A DNA stretch of 39,833 bases from OFTM10 sp964196195 (GCA_964196195.1 CAXMSE010000105.1:1-39833), one strand, 5' to 3'. Counted from the stretch's first letter, positions 1 to 7,950 are shown. A program made the numbers and translations. The notes: generated from the letters alone by a model not told the origin.

Positions 1-154
1 TCTAAGTGCCTGCCGCCCCTTGGGGTTGGCTTTCTAACGAACTGCTTGCCGGCCGGTTCTTCGGCCGTGGTGTGGCTCGAAAGAGGCGCGTGCACATCGA
101 CCCCAAATCAGGAGTGCCCACCCCGGTTCAACCATCCAGCCAAGGAGGCAACCA
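1..154 (+). ncRNA. candidate bridge RNA region of the IS110 element
   Basis: Members of the IS110 group express a structured bridge RNA from the non-coding end preceding the transposase; its loops pair with target and donor DNA. This 154-base leader contains GC-rich hairpins: GGCCG/CGGCC around a GTTCTT loop near 50-68, and CCCC/GGGG near 16-25. That is compatible with such an RNA, but I could not identify the guide loops, and part of the leader may lie outside the window. The assignment rests on family knowledge and position only. Confidence 0.3.
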
Positions 155-1180
155 ATGACCATGATCGGAATCGATCCACACAAGGCAACCCATACCGCGG
201 TCGCGATCGACGACAACGAACAGGTGCTCGACGAGTTCAAACTTCGAGCTTCAGCTGTCCAAGCGGACCGGCTCCGCGCGTGGGCGGCAGGGTTCGAGAA
301 ACGCCAGTGGGCGGTCGAGTCCGCGAACGGTCTCGGCTACCTGATTGCCCAGCAGCTTGTGGCCGGCGGCGAGATCGTGTTCGACGTTCCACCGATGCTC
401 GCGTCCAGGGTCCGGGTGATGGGATCGGGCCGTTCGCAGAAGAACGATCCGAACGATGCCCGCTCCGTCGCGATCGCCGCTCTGCGCTCGGATCGGCTGG
501 CCCAGGTCCGCCCCGATGACCACGACTGTGTTCTGCGGCTGTTGGCGAAACGCCACCGGGACATGGCCCGGCTTCGCAACAAACACTGCACCCGCCTGCA
601 TGCACTCTTGTTGGAGCTCGAGGCGGGTGGGATCGGTTCAGAGATCACTGTTACCAAGGCCAACCAGCTCCTCGACCGGATCAACGTCGGTGACGAGGTG
701 ACTCGTTGCCGGGTCTTGATCGCGCGCGAACTCGTCGACGACATCATCCACCTCGACACGGCGTTGAAGGCATCGAAGAAACGAGTCGCCCGAGCCGTCA
801 CGGCGTCGGGCACGACGCTCACCGAGATCGTCGGGATCGGACCGATCTGCGCGGCGATCATCATCGGGTTCACCGGCGATGTCGGCCGTTTCGAGTCCAG
901 GCATCACTTCGCGACCTACAACGCGACCGCCCCCATCGAGGCATCGTCGGGCGGCAAGGTCCGGCATCGGTTGAACCCGAGAGGGAACCGCAAACTCAAC
1001 CACGCGATCCACATCGCCGCGATCTCACAGCTCCGCTACGACACCGAAGGCCGCGCTTACTACGACCGCAAGATCGCCGAGGGCAAGTCATCCAAAGACG
1101 CCGTCCGGGCGTTGAAGCGGCGGATCTCGGACCGCGTCTACCGGCACCTCGTCGCCGACGCCCGAAGGTCAGCCGACTGA
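155..1180 (+). CDS. IS110-family DEDD transposase
   Basis: This is a 341-residue recombinase that moves the IS110 element. The N-terminal RuvC-like domain shows D7 (IGIDPHK), E55 (AVESANG) and the pair D98/D101 (QKNDPNDAR), matching the DEDD set of the family. The C-terminal transposase_20-type domain (about residues 220-335) starts with LTEIVGIGP and carries the EASSGGK segment (S264/S265), where the family's catalytic serine lies. Length is typical and no frameshift is seen, so it may be active. The ATG is preceded by AGGAGG at 143-148, which fixes the start. It has no neighbour in the same transcription unit. Confidence 0.93.
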   Translation: MTMIGIDPHKATHTAVAIDDNEQVLDEFKLRASAVQADRLRAWAAGFEKRQWAVESANGLGYLIAQQLVAGGEIVFDVPPMLASRVRVMGSGRSQKNDPNDARSVAIAALRSDRLAQVRPDDHDCVLRLLAKRHRDMARLRNKHCTRLHALLLELEAGGIGSEITVTKANQLLDRINVGDEVTRCRVLIARELVDDIIHLDTALKASKKRVARAVTASGTTLTEIVGIGPICAAIIIGFTGDVGRFESRHHFATYNATAPIEASSGGKVRHRLNPRGNRKLNHAIHIAAISQLRYDTEGRAYYDRKIAEGKSSKDAVRALKRRISDRVYRHLVADARRSAD

Positions 1181-1458
1181 AAAGGGTGGGCCCGGGAGGA
1201 CACTCAGGCACGACTACGAAGTCCAGCGTGACCGGCTCAACATCCTGAAAGGCCGGCTCTTCGGACAAGTCACTCCCGAACCCGAACAACACGCTACGAC
1301 CCTTCAGACCCCTCACGCCAGGGGCCAGCTTCAACGCGCCCCTCGAACCCCAGAAACCACCTCTTGACACAAAGAGGCTTCGTTGTGTGCGGTGCGAGGA
1401 TGTGGGCGACATATCCGATAAGGGAAGGGGTGCCCGGGCTGTATCATCGGACCACCTC

Positions 1459-2160
1459 TCACGGCACATACCGCAGGATTGTCTCGCTGACGAGCTCCTT
1501 GATTCGACCGCTGCACTCGTCGGAGACCGAGGTCCACACCGTCTCGTCTTGGCTCTCGAAGACCACCTTGTAGATGCCAGTCCGGTCCGGACAGAATCGG
1601 CTTTCGGCGTTCGTCGTGAGAGTCAGCACGCCGTCCTCGAACTCGTAGACGCCTTCGTCGGAAGGGTCGAGACCCAGGCCCTGTTTCCACGACCACGTGT
1701 CATCTTCTTGGAAGGTCAGATGTTCGCCGGTGGCGTCGCGGGGGAGCCACGTACCGATCAGCGCCGTTGCCGGGTCGACGACGGGCTCGGTGCTCTGGTC
1801 GGGTTCGCTGATGACGTCGAGCTCTGTCTCGTCTGCCGGGTCGCCGGTGAAGCTCAACGCCAGCACGACGACGAGGATCACGGCTGCGGCCGCTCCGGCC
1901 CCGATCAGGGCCCGGCGCATCATGGTGGTGGGTGATTCGACTGACTGCATGTAGTCCTCCAACTCCTCGGGCGGCTGATCGCCGTTGTCTTGTGATGTAG
2001 TGCGCAGGTCGGCGAACGGTGCCGTTCGCGGTCCGTCGTCGGGTTCGAGGTCAAGCGACACCTTGGGAGCGACTCGGACGTCGTCCAGGCGGACCGGTTC
2101 GGTGGCTGCGTCGAGATGCTCCGCGTGGGCTCGCAGGAGGTCGATCATCGGGTCATGCAT
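1459..2160 (-). CDS. single-pass membrane protein, probable anti-sigma partner
   Basis: This 233-residue protein follows the ECF sigma gene and overlaps its end by 8 bases, so the two are probably translationally coupled. Residues 1-75 are acidic and soluble, a membrane helix spans about 82-104, and the outer part (about 125-233) resembles a small beta-rich lipocalin-like domain (ALIGTWLPRD...) with two cysteines. The topology, a cytoplasmic N-part plus helix plus outer sensor domain, fits an anti-sigma factor. No HxxxCxxC zinc motif is visible, so the anti-sigma role rests on gene order. The function of the outer domain is unknown. Confidence 0.7.
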   Translation of the reverse strand: MHDPMIDLLRAHAEHLDAATEPVRLDDVRVAPKVSLDLEPDDGPRTAPFADLRTTSQDNGDQPPEELEDYMQSVESPTTMMRRALIGAGAAAAVILVVVLALSFTGDPADETELDVISEPDQSTEPVVDPATALIGTWLPRDATGEHLTFQEDDTWSWKQGLGLDPSDEGVYEFEDGVLTLTTNAESRFCPDRTGIYKVVFESQDETVWTSVSDECSGRIKELVSETILRYVP

Positions 2161-2626
2161 GATCGCTCACCCCTAGGGCGCTCCGCAGCTTTGCCATCGC
2201 TCGCTCCACATGGTTGGCCACCGTCGACTTCGAGCATCCGAGGACCTGGGCGGCTTCGCGGTGGCGGTAGCCGTAGCCGTGCACTAACACCACTGCGACC
2301 CGCTGCTGTCGGGGCATCCCCACCAGCGCCACCTCCACGGCCGGGTCGGTCTCGGGGAGTCCACCCACAACGGGCGGGTCCCAATCGACCGTCACGGACC
2401 GTCGATCCAGCAACCGGCGGGCCGAGCTCTGGCCCACCCGGAAGAGGTATCCAACCGGGTTGTCCATCGCCTCCACCCTTGTCCAGTTCTGCCAGCCCCA
2501 CGCCAAAGCCTCGGCCGTGGCGTCCGGGCCGACGTCGGCGCCGTACGCGCTCGTCAATGCTCGACGCAGCTTGGGCTCGGCGGTTTCGAAGAACCCCGCA
2601 AACCTCTCGCTGGCCGAATCGTCCAT
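2153..2626 (-). CDS. ECF-type RNA polymerase sigma factor (SigE/SigM-like)
   Basis: This is a 157-residue, two-domain sigma factor. Region 2 covers about residues 10-75 (FAGFFETAEPKLRRAL, then NPVGYLFRVG). Region 4, near the C-terminus, carries a helix-turn-helix (RHREAAQVLGCSKSTVANHV) that would bind the -35 element. ATG codons occur at 2629 and 2626; GGGGTG just upstream fits the second better. The gene overlaps the membrane protein that ends at 1459, the usual layout of a sigma/anti-sigma pair. Its regulon cannot be read here, and no obvious autoregulated promoter was recognised upstream. Confidence 0.85.
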   Translation of the reverse strand: MDDSASERFAGFFETAEPKLRRALTSAYGADVGPDATAEALAWGWQNWTRVEAMDNPVGYLFRVGQSSARRLLDRRSVTVDWDPPVVGGLPETDPAVEVALVGMPRQQRVAVVLVHGYGYRHREAAQVLGCSKSTVANHVERAMAKLRSALGVSDHA

Positions 2627-2955
2627 CATCACCCCATAAAGCCCACACGGCGCCAAACGCGCCACAACAACTTTCGCGTAACCCGTCGGCGGCTGCCCCC
2701 GAAGCTGTCATTGCCCCCCGATCCACCACGGGACGCCAAGATCAGCCGCCGCGACCAGACCGGCGTCGCGGACCGATCCGCGGCCGCCCGTAAGCGCGTC
2801 ATTCTGGAGCATCCCCGAGGCGGCGTTCGGTGGTGGCTCAGTGATCCAGGTGCGGATCAGGTTGTGCGACCAGGTGACGGAGGCGGTGACCGAAACGACG
2901 GGCTAGCGTCGCTCCCGTGTCGGCATCACGCCGATGGAAACAGGAGGAGAGGTCA
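2627..2955. other. intergenic region between divergent genes
   Basis: These 329 bases separate the minus-strand sigma gene from the plus-strand small protein at 2956. Promoters for both must lie here, but I see no convincing -35/-10 pair, hairpin or coding segment. The open frames crossing it have poor composition and no recognisable motif. Confidence 0.5.
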
Positions 2956-3252
2956 GTGAAGTTCATCATCGAGGTCGCATTTCCCACCGGTCCATTCAAC
3001 AGCTTGGTTCGCGACGGCACCGTCGGGCAGAAGATCGGCGAGACGCTCGAGGCGATCAAACCGGAGGTCGTCTACTTCACCGACAACGGCGAAGGTCGCG
3101 GACTTATGATGGTCGTCGACGTCGACAACGCATCAGAAGTCCCCCACGTCACAGAGCCGCTGATGCTCACATTCGACGCCTCGGTGCACTATCGCCTCGC
3201 CATGGCCCCAGAGGAGCTGGCCGCAGCCGGTCTTGAGAAGTACGCAGACTGA
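2956..3252 (+). CDS. small conserved actinobacterial protein of unknown function
   Basis: This is a 98-residue soluble protein beginning VKFIIEVAFPTGPFN. The pattern of a short strand, a helix around GQKIGETLEAIKP, then EVVYFTDNGEGRG and MMVVDVDNASEVP, resembles small ferredoxin-like alpha/beta proteins widespread in Actinobacteria that are often listed as hypothetical or, doubtfully, as pantothenate synthetase. No catalytic motif is visible. The GTG at 2956 is preferred over upstream codons because AGGAGGAG lies just before it (2942-2949). It has no operon partner. Confidence 0.75.
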   Translation: MKFIIEVAFPTGPFNSLVRDGTVGQKIGETLEAIKPEVVYFTDNGEGRGLMMVVDVDNASEVPHVTEPLMLTFDASVHYRLAMAPEELAAAGLEKYAD

Positions 3253-3448
3253 CCCCCGCGCCCTAATGCGATCAGTGGTGCGCAGGCCGCCGCGCGTGAG
3301 TTCGCCCGCGGGGGTGCGCTGCGAAGTCCCGACGCCTGAGTGCCGCTGAGAGGTAGCTGATCAGGCAACGAGCGAGTGCTGTCGTTACTGGCTTCTACCC
3401 CAGATCCTGCCAGAGTCATTCGAAGTGCTCGATATCAGCCGCTCAGAA

Positions 3449-3858
3449 TCACACCGGGTGTCGCCCGAGCGACCGCACAGTACGGCACACAAGGGCGGGT
3501 TCAGGTGAACGCCCGACGATTGCGCTAAGTCGCCGGGCGGGCCTGTTGGGTCTAGCGGCCGCGCCGGTCTGGCCGAGCTCAGCGAAGAACGCGCCGACGC
3601 CCTGTCCCGAGCAGGCTGCGTTACGGCGCACCACCGCCGGCGGTTTCTGCAGCTCCAAATACTCGAGAATCGCTTTCCACACCTCGACGCGGTACACCGC
3701 GACGTTGACCTTCTCGCGGTCATAGGTGGGACTCTCGACGGCTGCCACGGTGCGTCCAGCTTATACCCCCGGGGGTATCCGGTGAAGCCGAGCGTCTCGA
3801 GTGCTGTCGCCTTGAGATCAGTGACGTCTCGTTTCGTGAGACGGCGACGCGCGCCCAT
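3449..3858 (-). pseudogene. possible frameshifted small gene of unknown function
   Basis: One frame starts at ATG 3858 (MGARRRLTKRDVTDLKATAL) and reads to about 3750. A second frame starts at GTG 3748 and runs 99 codons to 3449, containing the protein-like segment VNVAVYRVEVWKAILEYLEL followed by a low-quality arginine-rich tail. Joining them needs one frameshift near 3748. Alternatively, only the second frame is a real gene, with the palindrome at 3763-3778 just upstream of its start. I do not recognise either part, and both may be chance frames in GC-rich DNA. Confidence 0.25.
3763..3778. promoter_or_regulatory. perfect 16-base palindrome, CsoR-type operator candidate
   Basis: ATACCCCCGGGGGTAT is a perfect inverted repeat. 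It resembles the TACCCC/GGGGTA dyads described for CsoR-family copper-sensing repressors. On the minus strand it runs into TATAAG, a possible -10 box, 12 bases before the GTG at 3748, so it would sit on a promoter for the 99-codon frame. No CsoR or copper transport gene is present in the window. Confidence 0.35.
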
Positions 3859-4050
3859 ATGTGCCGATCGTGAGCGGGTGGACGTCCTCTCCTCGGTGCG
3901 ATTCTGGGTTTGTGATATCGCGCACGTTGGCCGCACAGTTCGGTTATGCCGCGCTGGCGCTCGTACCGGCTCGGGACTTGGGGAGATCGATCCCAGTGGA
4001 CAGTCGCGGCTGTCCGTGAGAGGGTTTGCTGGCGAACCGGGGGGTGCGTG

Positions 4051-4989
4051 ATGCGGCGTGTGTTGGCTAGTTCTGTTCTGGTGTCGGCGGTATTGGCGGT
4101 GATGCTTGCCACGGCTCCGGCGGCATCGGCGGCCGGTGACAAGTTCGCGGGTATGTGGTTGCGCACCGACTTGGACATGACCTGGGTCGTCACGCCGGTG
4201 AGCGGGGGCGTTTATCACATCGTCGAGTCCACCGCCGGTGCCTGCGTGGGCGGCCCGGCGGTGGTGACCGACACTGACGCGGTGGCGGTGGGTGACGTGT
4301 TGATGGTCGATTGGGTCAGCACCGAATGCATCGGGGGGCCCGCCGTTCCCGGGGGCGTCTTTGCCGATCGGACGATCACTCTTCAGCCCGATGGCAGCGC
4401 CATCCATGAAAAGCCCAGCGGGGCCAAGTACACGATGGTTCGCACGTCGACGGCGTTCTTCGATGTCGGTGTCGGTCTCTTCTACACGGACGCGGTCACG
4501 TGGTTGGCGTGTGAGGAGATTACGACCGGAACCTCCTCTACGTCTTACAGTCCCGATGATTCGGTCACCCGGGCTCAGATGGCGACGTTCTTGTGGCGCT
4601 ATGACGGCAGCTCCGAGCCCTTGTCGCTCGACACCGCGTTCACCGACGTCGTAGCAGGGTCGTTCTATGCCAAGGCGGTGGCGTGGCTATCGGAAGAGAA
4701 GATCACGACCGGCACGTCTCATACGACATTCTCGCCCTCAGACTCGGTCACCCGGGCTCAGATGGCGACGTTCTTATGGCGCTATTCCGACAGCCCGGAG
4801 CCCTTGTCGCTCGACACCGCGTTCACCGACGTCGTAGCAGGGTCGTTTTATGCCAAGGCGGTGGCCTGGCTGGTCGAACAGAAAATCACTACCGGAACCT
4901 CCGCTACGTCCTACAGTCCCGATGACCCGGTGACCCGGGCGCAGATGGCGACCTTCCTGTGGCGGCTCGCTGGCAAACCAGCGGTCTAA
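4051..4989 (+). CDS. secreted protein with three SLH domains
   Basis: This 312-residue protein has a signal peptide (MRRVLASSVLVSAVLAVMLA, likely cleaved after ASAA near residue 27). A 100-residue N-terminal domain of unknown type with four cysteine-containing loops follows. Residues 135-312 form three S-layer homology repeats of about 61 residues, each with a F.DV..G.FY..AV.WL core, an ITTGTS turn and VTRAQMATFLWR. SLH domains usually anchor proteins to cell-wall polymers. The ATG at 4051 is chosen because the signal peptide starts there; the in-frame ATG at 3946 would add a leader with no signal. Middle repeats are almost identical at DNA level. No operon partner. Confidence 0.85.
   Translation: MRRVLASSVLVSAVLAVMLATAPAASAAGDKFAGMWLRTDLDMTWVVTPVSGGVYHIVESTAGACVGGPAVVTDTDAVAVGDVLMVDWVSTECIGGPAVPGGVFADRTITLQPDGSAIHEKPSGAKYTMVRTSTAFFDVGVGLFYTDAVTWLACEEITTGTSSTSYSPDDSVTRAQMATFLWRYDGSSEPLSLDTAFTDVVAGSFYAKAVAWLSEEKITTGTSHTTFSPSDSVTRAQMATFLWRYSDSPEPLSLDTAFTDVVAGSFYAKAVAWLVEQKITTGTSATSYSPDDPVTRAQMATFLWRLAGKPAV
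4561..4871 (+). repeat. 183-base tandem repeat inside the SLH gene
   Basis: The segment from 4561 to about 4688 recurs at 4744-4871 with a period of 183 bases (61 codons). Only a few substitutions are visible, including synonymous ones, so the middle SLH unit arose by a recent tandem duplication or has been homogenised by gene conversion. The third copy, from about 4909, is more diverged. Confidence 0.85.
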
Positions 4990-5321
4990 AGAGACCGTCG
5001 GCGGCGTCAAAACGCACCGACAGGGAACCCTCAGCACCGCCCATACGCGCATCAATAGCGAGCGGGGATAGCCATGAGATGTCCGCCAGGACGGCGAACG
5101 GTTCGCGCTCTACCTCGATGTCGCGGCCGACGGCTCGTTCCGGTGGCCGGCTGTTGACCTTCTCCCCTGGTGCCCGGCTCGAGATCAGGTCATGGTCGGA
5201 GTGCTCGCTCTGTTGAGCATTCTGCGTTGGAGGGACCATGACCGTCACCATGTACCGGGACAGCACACTGCCGTTACTCACCCCGTTACTCACTCGCTGG
5301 TACCTCGTTTCAGGAATGAAG
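4990..5321. other. non-coding stretch after the SLH gene
   Basis: These 332 bases contain short frames on both strands but nothing I recognise. A minus-strand frame across 4904-5293 has some protein-like segments (DIEVEREPFAVLADISWLSP) but no good start or family match. The area lies downstream of the tRNA-Ala relic on the minus strand. Confidence 0.4.
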
Positions 5322-5348
5322 AAACCCCAGGCCTATGACCTGGGGTTT
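5322..5348 (-). terminator. hairpin terminator behind the tRNA-Ala relic
   Basis: A perfect 10-bp stem, AAACCCCAGG/CCTGGGGTTT, encloses a 7-base loop, with T-rich sequence following on the minus strand. It lies directly after the 3' end of the tRNA-Ala fragment in the tRNA's own direction, as expected for the natural terminator of that tRNA gene. Confidence 0.75.
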
Positions 5349-5353
5349 TGCCA

Positions 5354-5398
5354 TGGAGCTATGGGGAATTGAACCCCAGACCTCTTCCATGCCATCGA
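5354..5398 (-). tRNA. tRNA-Ala(GGC) 3' half, non-functional relic
   Basis: Read on the minus strand, this segment gives an anticodon loop ATGGCAT (GGC at 5391-5393), 3' stem GGAAG, variable loop AGGTC, a perfect T arm (TGGGG, TTCAATT, CCCCA) and the acceptor strand TAGCTCC plus A. This is the normal 3' half of tRNA-Ala(GGC). The 5' side is not normal: no GGGGCTA acceptor strand precedes it, a D arm is four bases out of register, and the anticodon stem has one mismatch. CCA is not encoded. Such 3' halves are typical scars of elements that integrate into tRNA genes; the element side is toward higher coordinates. Confidence 0.7.
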
Positions 5399-5535
5399 AG
5401 GAGCCATGCTCCACCGTTGCACACCGTCTCCGACTCGTTCCTGGTTGAGGAACAGTACGACCCCTTGCCGAGCGACCCGGCAACGGTCGCCTCGTAGCCG
5501 CGGGGCCAAGTGCCCGTGATCCAAGCCGCGGGCCG

Positions 5536-5565
5536 ACTCATAATCGCCTGGTCCTGGCCTAGCTC
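5536..5565 (+). repeat. 30-base direct repeat, left copy
   Basis: Positions 5536-5565 match 8117-8146 at 29 of 30 bases (T versus C near base 14). Each copy begins ACTCATAATCGCC and ends CCTGGCCTAGCTC. The two copies flank 2.55 kb that carries the SDR-type gene and the IS6 element. The first bases resemble an anticodon loop with CAT, but the T-arm part does not fit a tRNA. Confidence 0.85.
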
Positions 5566-5598
5566 CGAAGTGTCGAGAACACCGTCGCCGGCTCAGAT

Positions 5599-7068
5599 CT
5601 ACGCAGATATCGGGGCGGCGCTGTCGCGGTTCTCAGCAGCTCTGGCCATTCGACGGGCCATCCGATTGAATATCGGGGCATGGATCGGCAATAGCGACCA
5701 CCAGTAGAGCCTTCCGAGCAGCCCTCGTGGGATGAACTGGGCGACTTGCGTCAGACGGGAGCCTTCGCCGTCTTCCTCAATCGACCACCCAAGCCAGGCC
5801 GTACCAGGCACCTTCATCTCAGCCTGCAACAACAAACGATGCTCGACCGGATCGAGGTCGGCAACCCGGAAGAAGTCAAGCGTCTCGCCGGGTCGCAATT
5901 CCTCGGGATGACGCCTGCCTCTCCGCAGTCCGACTCCACCGAGAAGTTTGTCGATGAGACCTCGAGTCTCCCACGCCCAATTCATTGTGTAGTAGCCGAC
6001 ATTGCCACCGATCCGACTCGCGGCCCAGAACAGATCATCAGCCGAGGCAGAGGACGAAACGACTCGAGTGTCGACCTCTCGAGTTGCGCCCGACCACACC
6101 GGGTCACCAGGCAGAGGCGCCGCCGGTTCGGTGAGCGCATCGGACCATCTGGTTTCGACATCGGCGTGAGAAATTCGGAACAGCGCCTTGTGTACTGCCT
6201 CTCGGTACGGCATCAGGCTGGCGGGCTCGAATCCAGGCGGTGATTGTCGGCACACTACAACGTCATTGGTGAGGCTGTCGATCAGAGGACCTGTGACCTC
6301 GTGGGGTAGAGGCGTGAGAAGAGCCGTCACGAATGTGGACACGCGGCGGTTGAAGATCGGAAGCGGAATTGCAATGCGGCGGCGCAACCCGGCCACGCTC
6401 GCATAGGACTGCATCATCTCCTCGTACGTGAGGACGTCCGGTCCGCCAATGTCGAAGATGCGGTGATCGGGTTGGAGGTCGTCGAGCCGCGCCAGCAGGA
6501 TTTCGAGCACATTGCGGACGGCAATGGGCTGACATCTCGTGTTGACCCACTTCGGCCGCATCATGAGGGGAAGGATCTCCACCAGATGCCTGATCATCTC
6601 GAATGACGTGGAGCCCGATCCGATGATGACGGCTGCACGCAACTCCACCACGGGGGTGATGCCAGAAGCCAGGATGCGGCCGACTTCGTGTCGACTGAAG
6701 AGATGCTCCGACAGATCTCCGTCGTCAGAACCGAGACCGCCGAGGTAAATGATCTGTTTCAGCCCGGCACGGGCGGCAGCGACGCTGAAATTTGCTGCCG
6801 TTCGGCGACCCTCGGCTGCGTAGCTTCCGGGTGAGCTCTGCATGGTATGGATCAGGAAGTAGGCGGCGTCGCACCCCTCAAGAGCTTGATCGAGACTTGC
6901 TGGATCGAGGGCATCAGCTGCCACAACTTCGACCTGTGATCTCCACGGGTCGAGCGCGAGCAGCGACGGGTCGCGGGACATGCACCTCACTTCGACGCCT
7001 CGCTCCAATAGCCGCGGGACGAGTCGACCACCGATGTAGCCGGTTGCGCCGGTGACGAGAACCTTCAC
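5599..7068 (-). CDS. atypical SDR (NAD(P)-binding) protein with DUF2867-type C-terminal domain
   Basis: This is a protein of about 489 residues. It opens with VKVLVTGATGYIGGRLVPRL, whose GATGYIGG motif marks a Rossmann fold of the extended/atypical SDR type (NmrA/YbjT-like). The fold continues through VVAADALDP and AAYFLIHTM to about residue 290. The rest, from about 335 (TRVVSSSASADDLFWAASRIGG), matches the layout of SDR proteins fused to a DUF2867/SRPBCC-like domain, found in many Actinobacteria; the substrate is unknown. GTG 7068 puts the dinucleotide motif at the usual distance; ATG 7125 would add 19 residues. Neither has a strong ribosome site. It is the only intact cargo gene of the 5.4-8.4 kb island. 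Confidence 0.82.
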   Translation of the reverse strand: MKVLVTGATGYIGGRLVPRLLERGVEVRCMSRDPSLLALDPWRSQVEVVAADALDPASLDQALEGCDAAYFLIHTMQSSPGSYAAEGRRTAANFSVAAARAGLKQIIYLGGLGSDDGDLSEHLFSRHEVGRILASGITPVVELRAAVIIGSGSTSFEMIRHLVEILPLMMRPKWVNTRCQPIAVRNVLEILLARLDDLQPDHRIFDIGGPDVLTYEEMMQSYASVAGLRRRIAIPLPIFNRRVSTFVTALLTPLPHEVTGPLIDSLTNDVVVCRQSPPGFEPASLMPYREAVHKALFRISHADVETRWSDALTEPAAPLPGDPVWSGATREVDTRVVSSSASADDLFWAASRIGGNVGYYTMNWAWETRGLIDKLLGGVGLRRGRRHPEELRPGETLDFFRVADLDPVEHRLLLQAEMKVPGTAWLGWSIEEDGEGSRLTQVAQFIPRGLLGRLYWWSLLPIHAPIFNRMARRMARAAENRDSAAPISA

Positions 7069-7139
7069 GCAGGCGACACTACATTGTCGATTCTGTAGTG
7101 TCTCATCTTGGTCGGACCCACCCATCGGCTGGTATGAAC

Positions 7140-7950
7140 GGCTCTGTTGCGTTGATCGATCGGCGGGCGCGGTTGGCCGGTTTGGGGTCTGGGTTTCGGT
7201 CAGATCACTTCGGCGAGTTCATCGACAGCGGCCGCGCGCGTAGATGTTCGCGGTCCGCTTCCACGCCGAGTTCGTAGTGGCCGTGTTTCAGGTTCTGAAC
7301 GAACGCGTGACCGCGGATCACGATCGACGCGGTCCGATCAGTTCGCAGACCGCGCATCAGCCGCAGCCTCGCCTTGAGGCGCCCGTGGTCATCCTCGATC
7401 CGGTTATCTGCGTACTGCTCGGTGCCATGAACCGCGTCGGCGATCAGTTCATCGATCACGCGAAGCGGCGGTGCGGCCAGATCGGTGGTCACCTCAACGG
7501 GTCGCCCGTGCGCTACTAACGCCGCTTCGAAGAAATGCGTGGCAGCGGCGACGTTGCGTCGTTTCGACATGTACACGTCGATGACCTGGCCATGCTGATC
7601 CACCGCCCGGTAGACGTAGTGCCACACACCGTTGACCTTGACGCAGGTCTCGTCGACAGACCACCGGTCACCCACCGCGTGACGACACGGCCTCGCCGCC
7701 TCGATCAGCAGGGGAGTGAAGCGCTGTACCCACCGGTAGATGGTGACGTGGTCGACGTCGATACAGCGTTCGGCGAGGAGTTCTTCGACGTCGCGGTAGG
7801 GCAGCCCGTAGCGGAGGTACCAGCGCACGGCCAGCAAGATAACCTCGGGTGGGAACCGGGAGCCGGCAAACGAATCGGACTCAACAACGCTGGAATGATT
7901 CACCAGCCCACGCTTGCTGCTGGGCCCCGATCCGTCAACGCAACGCTGCC
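7140..7950 (-). mobile_element. IS6-family insertion sequence, complete
   Basis: This 811-base element has imperfect terminal inverted repeats of about 24 bases: GGCTCTGTTGCGTTG... at 7140-7163 and its complement at 7927-7950 (19 of 24 match). The GGCTCTGTTGC end is characteristic of IS6 elements, and size and single gene fit the family. No matching 8-base target duplication is visible (GTATGAAC versus GGCGGCAC), as happens when an IS6 element arrives through a cointegrate or recombines afterwards. Confidence 0.85.
7205..7903 (-). CDS. IS6-family DDE transposase
   Basis: The enzyme of 232 residues has the usual family length (about 234). It starts near FAGSRFPPEVILLAVRWYLR, continues with the helix-turn-helix segment (YRDVEELLAER, DHVTIYRWVQRF), and carries the catalytic triad: D in WSVDETCVKVNG, D in VTTDLAAPP and E in NRIEDDHGRLK. 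The C-terminal HAFVQNLKHGHYEL is also typical. GTG 7903 is chosen because it gives the normal length; the frame stays open to 8155, but the extra residues look random and cross the inverted repeat at 7927-7950. It appears intact. Confidence 0.88.
   Translation of the reverse strand: MNHSSVVESDSFAGSRFPPEVILLAVRWYLRYGLPYRDVEELLAERCIDVDHVTIYRWVQRFTPLLIEAARPCRHAVGDRWSVDETCVKVNGVWHYVYRAVDQHGQVIDVYMSKRRNVAAATHFFEAALVAHGRPVEVTTDLAAPPLRVIDELIADAVHGTEQYADNRIEDDHGRLKARLRLMRGLRTDRTASIVIRGHAFVQNLKHGHYELGVEADREHLRARPLSMNSPK

Larger units (their letters stand above)
1..1380 (+). mobile_element. IS110-family insertion sequence, left end outside the window
   Basis: The element consists of one DEDD-type transposase gene with non-coding flanks. 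Its right end is probably close to 1377, where a 6-bp stem (CCTCTT/AAGAGG, 1360-1377) closes around a GACACA loop. The left end is not seen and may lie before position 1. IS110 elements usually lack long terminal inverted repeats, and none is visible. The element sits about 80 bases beyond the 3' end of the minus-strand gene ending at 1459, so it interrupts no recognisable gene here. The boundaries are inferred. Confidence 0.75.
3253..4050. other. gene-poor stretch with a palindrome and possible gene debris
   Basis: About 800 bases hold no gene I can defend. The plus strand shows nothing coding until the SLH protein at 4051. On the minus strand two short frames abut near 3748 and may be remains of one small gene (separate entry), and a 16-base perfect palindrome lies between them. 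The rest (3253-3445 and 3860-4050) shows no structure I recognise. Confidence 0.5.

Noticed and set aside
5354..5431. A complete functional tRNA-Ala, or the tRNA-like end of a tmRNA
   Set aside because: The 5' acceptor strand does not pair, the D arm is out of register by four bases, and no tmRNA 5' end or tag-coding sequence exists upstream on the minus strand.
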